Shown one piece after another: positions 1 through 6,076 of a DNA stretch of 6,157 nucleotides. The translations under genes and the position numbers were made by a program. This stretch comes from Candidatus Kapaibacterium sp. (lineage in GTDB: Bacteria > Bacteroidota > Ignavibacteria > Kapaibacteriales > UBA2268), in contig JAQUZU010000110.1 in assembly GCA_028691175.1 (NCBI GenBank), positions 1-6,157 on the forward strand. Reading direction: 5' to 3'. The notes under the pieces are model-generated. The model worked only from the letters and a program-made list of their open reading frames with translations. It was not told the origin of the DNA and searched no databases. Every line of letters begins with the position of its first letter. The stretch's first letter is position 1.

Positions 1-1129
1 TGCTTGTATCTAGTGCAAGCCAGTTGAACTGCATTTGACCGTAACAGAATGCGAGACCGAAAACTGTTCCCCAGAATACTGCGAGAATTCCGATATATGC
101 CCCGCAGAGCAAAAATACTTTGCGTACAGATTTGTCGGATAATCCGATAGCCTTCAGAAGAGAAATATCGTGCTGCTTTTCTATTACCGTCATCGAAAGC
201 GATGCCAGCAGATTAAACAGAGCGATACAAATTATTATCGACAGAATAATGAAAACCAGCAGTCGCTCAAGTTGCATGATATTAAACATGTCGCGGTGAA
301 GTTCGAACCAGGTTGTAATCTTGCTATGCGGAAAATGCAGGGCGAGTGCATCCGCCATTTCTGTGCATTTCGAGAAATCATTCAAACGTATATCATATAT
401 AAGATTGTTCTCGCCGGATTTATAGAACAGCATTCTGCCGATTTCGAGCGAAGTAAAAAGCATAGATTCGTCGTATTCTTTGTAATTCGACGAAAAAATT
501 CCGGAAATTATCGCTCTGGTGCCAAAACTCGTATTAAGCGATTTTATCGACGACTCGAGCATGTCCGGCGAACTCAAAAGGATTGTGTCGCCCTCGAGGA
601 CAGATAATTTCTCCGCGACACCGACTCCGAGAACTATCCGCGGTAGTGGGCGAGAGGCTAAGTCGAATTTTCCGGCTATGATTCTATTCTGCATTTCGCG
701 AAGAAATGCGTTATCCGAATTCGGTACGGCGTAGACCAAGCCCGCTTGAAACGTGTTGCCGTTTCGTAGAATTGCTTTGCCGGTCTTTATCTGAAAGTAG
801 TTCGAATTAATGGAATTATGCGCTAAAAAATTTTCAAACTTCGCGGTGTCCGCCGGAGCTGAGAGCGTTACCCGAATATGCGGATCAAAATCGGTGAGTT
901 GCTTTGCCGCAAAGTCGCGAAAACCGTTGAAAATCGAAATTACAACAATTAACGCAGCAATTCCGAGCATCATTCCGAGAAAAGAAATAAATGTAATTAC
1001 CGTAATGAAATTAAATTCGCGCCGAAGACGAAATACATATTTCATCGCAATCAACATCTCGTAATTCTTCGAAGTTAGAGCGAAAAGCGAATAAATTGGA
1101 TTTAATATGAAATTCGCGACTTTTTTCAT
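1..1129 (-). CDS. LolC/LolE-type ABC transporter permease (FtsX/MacB fold), C-terminus cut by window edge
   Basis: Inner-membrane permease of the FtsX/MacB superfamily, most like the LolC/LolE subunits, which with the ATPase LolD extract lipoproteins from the inner membrane for transfer to the outer membrane. Reading minus from the ATG at 1129 gives 376 open codons up to the window edge, so the end is missing. Seen: TM1 at about residues 41-67, carrying the family pattern SFLGMMLG...NGFRD; a periplasmic domain at about 70-285; TM2 at about 290-314; the cytoplasmic coupling segment EKQHDISLLKAIG at about 317-329; TM3 at about 341-363. The last TM expected for the fold lies outside. About 24 residues precede the usual LolC-like beginning (MLIAMKYVFR), so starts at Met25 or Met29 are possible. 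No clear Shine-Dalgarno is visible at any of them. It is divergent from the pseudouridine synthase gene. Family is secure; the substrate (lipoproteins) is inferred from resemblance. Confidence 0.88.
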   Translation of the reverse strand, partial: MKKVANFILNPIYSLFALTSKNYEMLIAMKYVFRLRREFNFITVITFISFLGMMLGIAALIVVISIFNGFRDFAAKQLTDFDPHIRVTLSAPADTAKFENFLAHNSINSNYFQIKTGKAILRNGNTFQAGLVYAVPNSDNAFLREMQNRIIAGKFDLASRPLPRIVLGVGVAEKLSVLEGDTILLSSPDMLESSIKSLNTSFGTRAIISGIFSSNYKEYDESMLFTSLEIGRMLFYKSGENNLIYDIRLNDFSKCTEMADALALHFPHSKITTWFELHRDMFNIMQLERLLVFIILSIIICIALFNLLASLSMTVIEKQHDISLLKAIGLSDKSVRKVFLLCGAYIGILAVFWGTVFGLAFCYGQMQFNWLALDTS

Positions 1130-1156
1130 TAAATAGTTGCAATAAATAATATATAC

Positions 1157-1172
1157 GAACGTCTTTACGTTC
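1157..1172. other. Short perfect inverted repeat in the divergent intergenic region
   Basis: A 6-bp perfect dyad (GAACGT / ACGTTC) with a 4-base loop (CTTT) sits between the permease and pseudouridine synthase genes, 28 bp upstream of the permease ATG. It could be an operator, or a small hairpin in the 5' leader of the permease mRNA. No T-run follows on either strand, so it is not an intrinsic terminator. A dyad this short can arise by chance. Confidence 0.3.
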
Positions 1173-1194
1173 CTAAATGCCGTGCTAATAATAA

Positions 1195-1225
1195 TTTTAA
1201 GACGAATATTCAGCCGGTAAATTTG
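1195..1225 (+). promoter_or_regulatory. Putative Bacteroidota-type promoter of the pseudouridine synthase gene
   Basis: TAAATTTG at 1218-1225 matches the Bacteroidota -7 element TAnnTTTG exactly. A TTTT at 1195-1198 (3 of 4 against TTTG) lies 19 bases upstream, the spacing typical of this class. The predicted transcript would begin near 1231, leaving a leader of about 27 bases before the ATG at 1258. Called by motif only. Confidence 0.45.
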
Positions 1226-1257
1226 ATTTTGAGAAAACTTTGTAAAAAATATAAAAC

Positions 1258-2004
1258 ATGAAAACTAAAAAAGATAAAAAAGAAGGCGACGGACTCATTC
1301 GGCTGAATAAATACATATCCGATGCCGGATATTGTTCGCGGCGAAAAGCTGATGAACTGATCGCTGCAGGTGTTGTAAAGGTCAATGGCAGAATTATCAT
1401 CGACCTTGGAACGAAAATCGCTACCGACGCGAACGTTACCGTAAATGGCGATCCGATTTTCTGCACGCAGCACTACAAATATATCGTGTTGAATAAGCCG
1501 AAAGATTATATAACGACAACTTCTGATGAACGTGGACGCAAAACAGTGATGGAACTCGTCAATGTGCAGACACGCGTATTCCCGGTCGGGCGTCTTGATC
1601 GCAACACTACCGGCGTGCTGTTTTTTACCAATGATGGCGAACTTGCAAACAGACTTATGCATCCGAAATATCATATTGAGCGAATTTATGTCGCCGGTCT
1701 GGATAAGCCGATTGACCTGCGGGACGCTCAAAAAATTGCTGAAGGAGTCGAACTCGACGACGGAAAAACTGCGCCGTGCGAGGTCTTTGTAAATCCCAAA
1801 GATCACACCGAAGTTACGGTTGCCCTGACCGAAGGCAAAAATCGCGAGGTTCGCAGAATGTTTGAAGCCTTCGGCTATGACGTTAAGAAACTTCATCGCA
1901 GATTTTTTGCTAATTTGTCTGTTTCGGGCATGCAGCGCGGAGATTTCCGCTATTTGGAACGCAAGGAAATTCTTGAACTGAAAAAAATTGTCGGTATGCG
2001 ATAA
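1258..2004 (+). CDS. rluB: rRNA pseudouridine synthase, RsuA/RluB family
   Basis: Isomerises a specific uridine in ribosomal RNA to pseudouridine; E. coli RluB acts on 23S rRNA U2605. The 248-residue protein has the family architecture. An S4 RNA-binding domain spans about residues 13-60 (LNKYISDAGYCSRRKADELI). A catalytic domain follows with the signature GRLDRNTTG at 111-119, giving Asp114 as the predicted catalytic aspartate, and TNDGELANRLMHP just after. The C-terminal family block EGKNREVRRMFEAFG is at about 192-206. The sequence looks closest to RluB, but E. coli RluB is longer (about 290 residues) with an extended tail, and members outside Proteobacteria may modify a neighbouring site. 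The symbol therefore marks the subfamily, not a proven target base. The start has no Shine-Dalgarno, only an A-rich leader. The next gene begins 64 bp downstream with its own candidate promoter. Confidence 0.93.
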   Translation: MKTKKDKKEGDGLIRLNKYISDAGYCSRRKADELIAAGVVKVNGRIIIDLGTKIATDANVTVNGDPIFCTQHYKYIVLNKPKDYITTTSDERGRKTVMELVNVQTRVFPVGRLDRNTTGVLFFTNDGELANRLMHPKYHIERIYVAGLDKPIDLRDAQKIAEGVELDDGKTAPCEVFVNPKDHTEVTVALTEGKNREVRRMFEAFGYDVKKLHRRFFANLSVSGMQRGDFRYLERKEILELKKIVGMR

Positions 2005-2009
2005 ATTTG

Positions 2010-2041
2010 TTTGGATATATGAGATAATTTTCTTTATTTTG
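2010..2041 (+). promoter_or_regulatory. Putative Bacteroidota-type promoter of the secreted protein / TlpA unit
   Basis: TTTG at 2010-2013 is followed after 20 bases by TTATTTTG at 2034-2041, which matches TAnnTTTG at 5 of 6 fixed positions. Predicted transcription start is near 2048, about 21 bases before the ATG at 2069. The element lies just after the pseudouridine synthase stop codon. No terminator is seen between, so read-through from upstream is also possible. Confidence 0.4.
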
Positions 2042-2068
2042 TAAGTTGAATTAATAAATACTATACGA

Positions 2069-2566
2069 ATGGACATTTTGAAAAACCGCATGAATATTTT
2101 TAAACTCATGATGATTCTGCTTGTTTTACCGCTCATGACAATGCAGGCACAGACAGATGAAACTGCGGCACCGCGTTTGCAAAAATCGCAGGCACAATTT
2201 GTAAATGTTCCGAAAGAACTACCGACGAGGGTTGAGAAGTTCTTTTCTATTTTACATGAAAACAGCGTTCAAAAGGCATTTGATGCTTTGCTTGAGGGGA
2301 GTCTGATGAAAAATAGAGAAGAACAGGTTGCTAAATTGGTCGAACAAACCAAGCAGGCAATTGTTTTATATGGAAAAAGCGAAAACTGCGAGCCGGTAAG
2401 TTCGGAAGTTGCATCTCCGTCGCTAATCCGTCTGAGGTATATCGGGCTGAATCAGAATTTTCCGATGAGATGGATATTTACATTTTATAATTCACCTCGT
2501 TTCGGCTGGGTGGTAGTAAATGTAAAACTTGACGATATGAGCGAATATTTCTTTACTGACGAATAA
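2069..2566 (+). CDS. Small secreted protein of unknown function, possibly NTF2-like
   Basis: I do not recognise the family. The 165-residue product begins with a signal peptide: basic n-region to residue 12, hydrophobic core at about 13-25, likely cleavage after Ala27 (MQA|QTD). No lipobox is present, so a periplasmic or secreted mature protein of about 138 residues is expected. Residues about 50-100 look helical (KFFSILHENSVQKAFDALLE); the tail has beta-like stretches with aromatic residues (RWIFTFYNS, then FGWVVVNVKLDD). A helical first half and curved-sheet second half suggest an NTF2-like (cystatin-like) fold, but this is inference from pattern. A second in-frame ATG at 2090 (Met8) would also give a workable signal peptide; neither start has a clear Shine-Dalgarno. 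Only 26 bp separate it from the TlpA-like gene, so the two are probably co-transcribed, hinting at a shared periplasmic process. Confidence 0.75.
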   Translation: MDILKNRMNIFKLMMILLVLPLMTMQAQTDETAAPRLQKSQAQFVNVPKELPTRVEKFFSILHENSVQKAFDALLEGSLMKNREEQVAKLVEQTKQAIVLYGKSENCEPVSSEVASPSLIRLRYIGLNQNFPMRWIFTFYNSPRFGWVVVNVKLDDMSEYFFTDE

Positions 2567-2592
2567 AAATTATTAATATAGGAAATTACAGC

Positions 2593-3180
2593 ATGAATAA
2601 AATGAAAAGTCTGATTCTTGCCGGAATGATTTGTTTTCTGCCACAAGTTGCATGCAACGCAGAAGGCAACCATAATACGGACAAAGTAGTCGATATTGCA
2701 CAGAATGCCGCATCTGCAAAAGTTTTTAATATTGCAGATGTTAAAGTAAATAGCGAAAATAAAGCTGCCGATTTCTCTTGGACAGAGAACGGGAAAAACT
2801 ATACTTTCGCAGAGTATACAAAAGGTAAAGTCGTTTTCTTGAATTTCTGGGGAACATGGTGTCCGCCGTGTAAAGCCGAGATTCCGGATATTATCGAAAT
2901 TTCAAACGACCTGCAGGGAAAAGATTTTCTTGTAATCGGAATGGCTTCCGAGAGACCAAACACGAAAGATCCTCTAAAGACTGTCTCCGATTTTGCAAGT
3001 GATAAAAAGATTCCGTATCACGTCTTTGTCAGCAACAAAGAAATTCGCGATGCATTTGGCGGAATTCCGTTTATTCCAATTACTTTTATCATTGATAAAG
3101 ACGGAAATATAGTTGAAACTTTGAATGGCATGAAGACAAAAGAGGAATTTATGTCCTCGATAAATAAAGTTCTCAAATAA
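2593..3180 (+). CDS. TlpA-like periplasmic thiol-disulfide oxidoreductase (thioredoxin fold)
   Basis: Exported thioredoxin-fold protein of the TlpA/ResA/AhpC-TSA type, expected to reduce or exchange disulfides in client proteins outside the cytoplasm. The 195-residue product has an N-terminal signal sequence (core at about 6-18). Cys21 follows the core (LPQVAC), but the -3 residue is Gln, so the lipobox is poor and signal peptidase I cleavage is equally likely. The domain starts near AADFSW (58-63). The active-site motif WCPPC lies at 89-93 (Cys90, Cys93) within FLNFWGTWCPPC. The cis-proline is predicted at Pro162 (FIPITFIIDKDG). WCPPC is typical of reducing TlpA/ResA proteins; the in vivo direction and client cannot be read from sequence. 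AGGAAA at 2580-2585 lies 7 bases before the ATG and supports this start. It is the second gene of a probable two-gene unit and is followed by an intrinsic terminator. Confidence 0.93.
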   Translation: MNKMKSLILAGMICFLPQVACNAEGNHNTDKVVDIAQNAASAKVFNIADVKVNSENKAADFSWTENGKNYTFAEYTKGKVVFLNFWGTWCPPCKAEIPDIIEISNDLQGKDFLVIGMASERPNTKDPLKTVSDFASDKKIPYHVFVSNKEIRDAFGGIPFIPITFIIDKDGNIVETLNGMKTKEEFMSSINKVLK

Positions 3181-3200
3181 GACTTTCACGAGGCAAATTT

Positions 3201-3235
3201 AAAAGCAGATCGGAGTTGCGGTCTGCTTTTTTTTT
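3201..3235 (+). terminator. Rho-independent terminator after the TlpA-like gene
   Basis: Positions 3201-3212 (AAAAGCAGATCG) pair with 3219-3230 (CGGTCTGCTTTT), including one T-G wobble, around a 6-base loop. An uninterrupted T-run continues to 3235. It begins 20 bp after the stop codon and fits an intrinsic terminator for the plus-strand unit. The A-run on its 5' side could give weak activity on the minus strand too. Confidence 0.85.
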
Positions 3236-3261
3236 ATGCACTTTCGGATTGGAGTAAACGT

Positions 3262-3293
3262 AAAAAAAGTCTCGAACTTCTTCGAGACTTTTT
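3262..3293 (-). terminator. Rho-independent terminator of tRNA-Leu, probably bidirectional
   Basis: A 13-bp perfect stem (3264-3276 with 3281-3293, core AGTCTCGAA / TTCGAGACT) encloses a 4-base loop. On the minus strand it starts 3 bases past the tRNA 3' end and runs into seven T residues. On the plus strand it is followed by a shorter T tract, so it may act as a second stop for transcripts leaving the TlpA-like gene. Confidence 0.82.
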
Positions 3294-3295
3294 CG

Positions 3296-3378
3296 TGCGG
3301 AAGAGGGGATTTGAACCCCTACGCCCATAAGGCACCACCCCCTCAAGATGGCGTGTCTACCAATTTCACCACTCCCGC
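3296..3378 (-). tRNA. tRNA-Leu (anticodon GAG)
   Basis: An 83-base class II tRNA on the minus strand. The 7-bp acceptor stem (GCGGGAG with CTTCCGC) has one G-T wobble, and the discriminator is A. The D-arm contains TTGGTAGA. The anticodon stem CCATC / GGTGG flanks the loop TTGAGGG, giving anticodon GAG at 3344-3342, which reads CUC/CUU leucine codons. A long variable arm (TGCC-TTAT-GGGC) is typical of leucine tRNA. The T-arm is AGGGG-TTCAAAT-CCCCT. The 3' CCA is not encoded: the discriminator is followed by CGA. It lies between the LRR lipoprotein gene and its own terminator. Confidence 0.95.
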
Positions 3379-3478
3379 AGTGTTTCGCACCCTGTCGATT
3401 AGTGCGTCATTTGAGGTATTCAAAATTAAGGAATTTCTGATAAAACACCAAATATTTTTACAAAAAAATTGAAAAAAA
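3379..3478. other. Intergenic spacer between the LRR gene and tRNA-Leu
   Basis: About 100 bp, A/T-rich next to the LRR stop codon. I see no convincing terminator for the LRR gene and no clear tRNA promoter. On the minus strand a TTTG is followed after 19 bases by TAATCGAC, which shares only TA with the -7 consensus. A 5-bp dyad (CGCAC 3386-3390 / GTGCG 3402-3406) lies just upstream of the tRNA 5' end. The tRNA may be transcribed from an unrecognised promoter here or by read-through from the LRR gene. Confidence 0.4.
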
Positions 3479-4192
3479 TTACATTTTTATCTGCGTATTC
3501 GGCAGTTTTTTTGCAAGATCAATTTTGACTTTTTCTATACTGTCAATGCGTAATCCCGATAAGTCTAATTCTTTCAAACCGTTAAGACTACAAACAAACT
3601 CCGGTATCTTGCGCAATTTATTTCCGGCAAGCGAGAGTTTTCGCAAAGATTTTAATTTCGCAAAAGTATTTGGTAGATGCGAAATTTTGTTGTCGGCAAG
3701 GTTGAGTATCTCTAAGTTGGTCAAATAGCCAAGAGATGACGGCAGACTGTCGAGTTTATTCCCGCTGAGGTTAAGCGACTTCAGATTTGTCATGTTGTAA
3801 ATTTCTTCGGCAACACGCTGAACTTTGTTATTGCTCATGTCGAGCATTTTAATCTGCTTTATTGCGGTGATTTCTTTGGGAACTGCGTCGAATTTGTTGT
3901 TCGCAAGCTCAAGCGTAGTCAATTCTGAAAATTGCTCGAATCCGCTCGGCAAACGCGAAAGATTCGAACTATTAAGGTTGATATGAAAAACATAGTGCGG
4001 TTTCTTGGCGGCGTCTTCTACGCTTGTATACACGCGATTTCGCACACTGTCCGGAATATTGTTATAGACTTTGTCGATTGCAAGTTGGGTGTAATCATAG
4101 ACCGAGTTAACCATTTCTTTGATGGTCGTTTGCCGGCATCCGGTGAGAAGTAAGGCAAATAATATTACAGAAACTAGTGATCTAACTTGCAT
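3479..4192 (-). CDS. Leucine-rich-repeat lipoprotein
   Basis: A 237-residue predicted lipoprotein whose LRR solenoid probably binds a protein partner; the ligand is unknown. The lipobox LTGC at 16-19 follows a hydrophobic core, with lipidated Cys19. A linker region (about 20-67) precedes seven tandem 23-residue repeats: 68-90, 91-113, 114-136, 137-159, 160-182, 183-205 and a last one from 206. The consensus is roughly LxxLxLxxNKLxxLPxxxxxLxN, the Shoc2/SDS22-like type. Repeat 3 has lost the Leu-Pro pair (VQRVAEE). The tail, ending KKLPNTQIKM, resembles C-terminal LRR caps of Bacteroidota proteins. Arg20 follows the lipidated Cys, so there is no acidic +2 retention signal of the E. coli type. 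Whether it sits in the periplasm or on the surface cannot be told. It is 74 bp downstream of the ClC gene on the same strand but has its own candidate promoter. No enzymatic domain is seen. Confidence 0.93.
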   Translation of the reverse strand: MQVRSLVSVILFALLLTGCRQTTIKEMVNSVYDYTQLAIDKVYNNIPDSVRNRVYTSVEDAAKKPHYVFHINLNSSNLSRLPSGFEQFSELTTLELANNKFDAVPKEITAIKQIKMLDMSNNKVQRVAEEIYNMTNLKSLNLSGNKLDSLPSSLGYLTNLEILNLADNKISHLPNTFAKLKSLRKLSLAGNKLRKIPEFVCSLNGLKELDLSGLRIDSIEKVKIDLAKKLPNTQIKM

Positions 4193-4211
4193 CTCGATTT
4201 ATTGATTGTAT

Positions 4212-4242
4212 CTAATATAAGAAGTTACGAATAAACTGCAAG
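4212..4242 (-). promoter_or_regulatory. Putative Bacteroidota-type promoter of the LRR lipoprotein gene
   Basis: On the minus strand CTTG (4242-4239, 3 of 4 against TTTG) is followed after 19 bases by TATATTAG (4219-4212), 5 of 6 against TAnnTTTG. Transcription would begin about 13 bases before the ATG at 4192. The -7 element shares its TTAG ending with the candidate element of the neighbouring ClC gene. It lies in the 74-bp gap after the ClC stop, where no terminator is evident. Confidence 0.33.
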
Positions 4243-4266
4243 TTTGTTGCACATTTTACGAAAATA

Positions 4267-6012
4267 TTATGATTCTTTTAGCAATTGCCGGTAAGTATTG
4301 AAAATATTAGCCTTAGAAACAAAACCGACATATTTGCCCGTAGCATCGACTACCGGAAGATTCCACGACTGACTCAAATCGAATTTCCGCATCACGCTAA
4401 GCATTGGTTCCGTGATGTATATCCGGGCTTCCGGCTGGCGCATTAGAAAGCGAACTTTAACTGTGTCGTATTTTTCGGGTTTAAACATAATATCGCGAAC
4501 CGAATCAAGTTCAATTATTCCGGACAAACCGCCCTCCGGACTTAATACTGCGAAAATATTTCGCGTGCTTTCTTTAATTGTTTCAACTAATTCGCCGAGA
4601 GTTGCCTCTGCTGCAATTGTGCGGACATCCTGCTCAATTAACTGGCTGGTATGCATTAAAGTCAAGATGTTCGTGTCTTTGTCTTCGGTTAAAATTTCGC
4701 CTCGCTTTGCGTATTTCTTTGTATCCATCGAGTATGGCTCAAATCGCTTTACAATCATGAAAGAGACTGCAGAAACAATCATCAGCGGGAGAATCAGTTC
4801 ATAGCCTCCGGTTACTTCTGCGATAAGAAAGACGCCGGTAAATGGTGCGTAGAAGACACCACTTAAAATTCCGGCCATACCGACTAAAGTAAAATTGCCG
4901 ACCGGAAGATCGGAGAGGTTGAGTTTCTCGGCTAGCTTTGCAAAGAAGAATCCGAGATACGCACCGACAAACAGGGAAGGGGCAAAGTTGCCGCCGTTGC
5001 CGCCGGAATTTAATGTAATAGCCGTCGCAACGACTTTTGCAAGCATAATAAAACCGATAAAAGCAATAAAGAACCATTCGTTGTCGAGATAGCTGCTGAT
5101 GACGCTTTGACGAAATAGCTGGTCAAAATTGCCTGTGGCAAGAAGTTTCACCGAGTGATAACCCTCGCCGAAAAGCGAAGGAAAAAGCAGGTAAAGCCCC
5201 GAAAGCAATAAACCGCCGATTATTGCGCGAGCGTAAATCCGTTTTTTGAATTGTGCCGCAAATTCTTCAATAAATGTTGTCATGCGTGCATAATACAGCG
5301 AAACAAAACCGGCAAAAATACCGAGTAAAATATAGAACGGGACATTTACGTAATTGAAATCTTCGGTTAGGGTAAAGGAGAAAAGAATATCCTCGCCCAA
5401 GATTATTTTGGAGAGAAGAGTGCCGCATGCAGACGCAATAATAATCGGAATAAAGCCCGTAACTGCGACGTTGGTAAGTAAAACTTCGATTGCAAAAATT
5501 GCTCCGGTAATTGGAGCATTAAAGACCGCTCCGATACCTGCGGCCGCTCCTGAAGCAAGAAGCAATGAGCGTTCTTTGTAATTGAAGCGAAATTTGGCGG
5601 CAATGTTAGAACCAATCGCCGCACCGGTAACTACAATCGGTGCCTCGAGTCCGGCTGAACCGCCGAAACCGACTGTGATTCCTGCGGTAATCGCGGCGGA
5701 AAAAGTTTTATTTTTATGTACAAAACTGCTCTTTTGAGCGATATCGTACAGAATTGTAGAAATTCCGCGCCCGAGTTTGCCGCCAAGTACGAATTGAATA
5801 AAAATTACTGTTAGCAGAATACCGAACATCGGTGCTATTGCAATCAAAAACACGCTGCCCGAAAAGTCTCGATCTTCCTGCAGAAACACCTGAATATGAT
5901 GCACTGCATACTTCAACACTACAGCTTCCAAGCCGGTTACCAAGCCGATGAGAATAGCCACAAAGACTAATATCTGGCTTTTCGATAACTTTGAAATTAA
6001 TAGTTTTAGCAT
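4267..6012 (-). CDS. ClC-family chloride channel/transporter with C-terminal CBS pair
   Basis: Inner-membrane ClC protein moving chloride or another anion, with a cytoplasmic CBS pair that in this family can bind adenine nucleotides. Using the ATG at 6012 it has 581 residues. The membrane domain covers about 10-425 and CBS domains about 453-510 and 518-576. Ion-path motifs, numbered from this ATG: GRGIS at 81-85 in place of GSGIP; GLEAP with the gating Glu123 in place of GREGP; GGNFAP with Phe343. The site of the E. coli ClC-ec1 proton glutamate E203 is Val177 (IEV), as in eukaryotic ClC channels. The segment aligned with the central-tyrosine region reads SMDTKKYAKRG, with Asp430 where I would expect Tyr. 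Proton-coupled exchange is therefore uncertain. A GTG six bases upstream (6018) is open, but it lies inside the GGAG sequence that best serves the ATG. The gene follows the partial gene at the right edge and precedes the LRR gene. Confidence 0.95.
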   Translation of the reverse strand: MLKLLISKLSKSQILVFVAILIGLVTGLEAVVLKYAVHHIQVFLQEDRDFSGSVFLIAIAPMFGILLTVIFIQFVLGGKLGRGISTILYDIAQKSSFVHKNKTFSAAITAGITVGFGGSAGLEAPIVVTGAAIGSNIAAKFRFNYKERSLLLASGAAAGIGAVFNAPITGAIFAIEVLLTNVAVTGFIPIIIASACGTLLSKIILGEDILFSFTLTEDFNYVNVPFYILLGIFAGFVSLYYARMTTFIEEFAAQFKKRIYARAIIGGLLLSGLYLLFPSLFGEGYHSVKLLATGNFDQLFRQSVISSYLDNEWFFIAFIGFIMLAKVVATAITLNSGGNGGNFAPSLFVGAYLGFFFAKLAEKLNLSDLPVGNFTLVGMAGILSGVFYAPFTGVFLIAEVTGGYELILPLMIVSAVSFMIVKRFEPYSMDTKKYAKRGEILTEDKDTNILTLMHTSQLIEQDVRTIAAEATLGELVETIKESTRNIFAVLSPEGGLSGIIELDSVRDIMFKPEKYDTVKVRFLMRQPEARIYITEPMLSVMRKFDLSQSWNLPVVDATGKYVGFVSKANIFNTYRQLLKES

Positions 6013-6017
6013 TTCCA

Positions 6018-6021
6018 CTCC
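6018..6021 (-). promoter_or_regulatory. Ribosome binding site that decides the ClC start
   Basis: GGAG reads 6021-6018 on the minus strand, 5 bases before the ATG at 6012. The alternative GTG start at 6018 uses the last G of this element, so ribosomes placed by it should initiate at the ATG. This is one of the few clear Shine-Dalgarno sequences in the window. Confidence 0.6.
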
Positions 6022-6033
6022 GCAGTAAAAATG

Positions 6034-6065
6034 CTAAATTACGAATTATTCACAAGAAAAACAAA
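6034..6065 (-). promoter_or_regulatory. Putative Bacteroidota-type promoter of the ClC gene
   Basis: On the minus strand TTTG (6065-6062) is followed after 20 bases by TAATTTAG (6041-6034), matching TAnnTTTG at 5 of 6 fixed positions. The predicted start of transcription, near 6028, leaves a short leader containing the GGAG element. It lies in the 64-bp gap after the stop codon of the upstream partial gene, so the ClC gene is probably transcribed at least partly on its own. Confidence 0.42.
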
Positions 6066-6076
6066 ACAACATATAT

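Noticed and set aside
170..1064. Three plus-strand open frames of 71-145 codons at the left end
   Set aside because: All are antisense to the permease, whose translation shows the full LolC/FtsX pattern. The plus-strand products look like nothing known and have no plausible start context.
1210..2136. A 308-codon open frame on the minus strand across the pseudouridine synthase region
   Set aside because: It lies antisense to the clear RluB-family gene and extends past its end into the next. Its translation shows no domain or motif, only Phe/Ile/Ser-rich runs typical of a shadow frame.
3342..3348. Reading the anticodon loop one base shifted, giving TGA (a serine anticodon)
   Set aside because: The shifted loop breaks the CCATC/GGTGG anticodon stem. 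With correct stem pairing the loop is TTGAGGG and the anticodon GAG, matching the known bacterial tRNA-Leu(GAG) layout.
3236..3472. A 78-codon plus-strand open frame
   Set aside because: It runs through the terminator and antisense to tRNA-Leu, and so cannot be taken as a real gene.
3479..4192. Direct repeats in DNA considered as a repeat array
   Set aside because: The 69-bp periodicity is the coding of 23-residue LRRs. The copies are diverged at the DNA level and are explained by the protein.
4233..4245. A 5-bp dyad (AAACT / AGTTT) after the ClC gene, considered as a terminator
   Set aside because: The stem is short and AT-rich, with a 3-base loop and no T-run. It overlaps the candidate promoter of the LRR gene.
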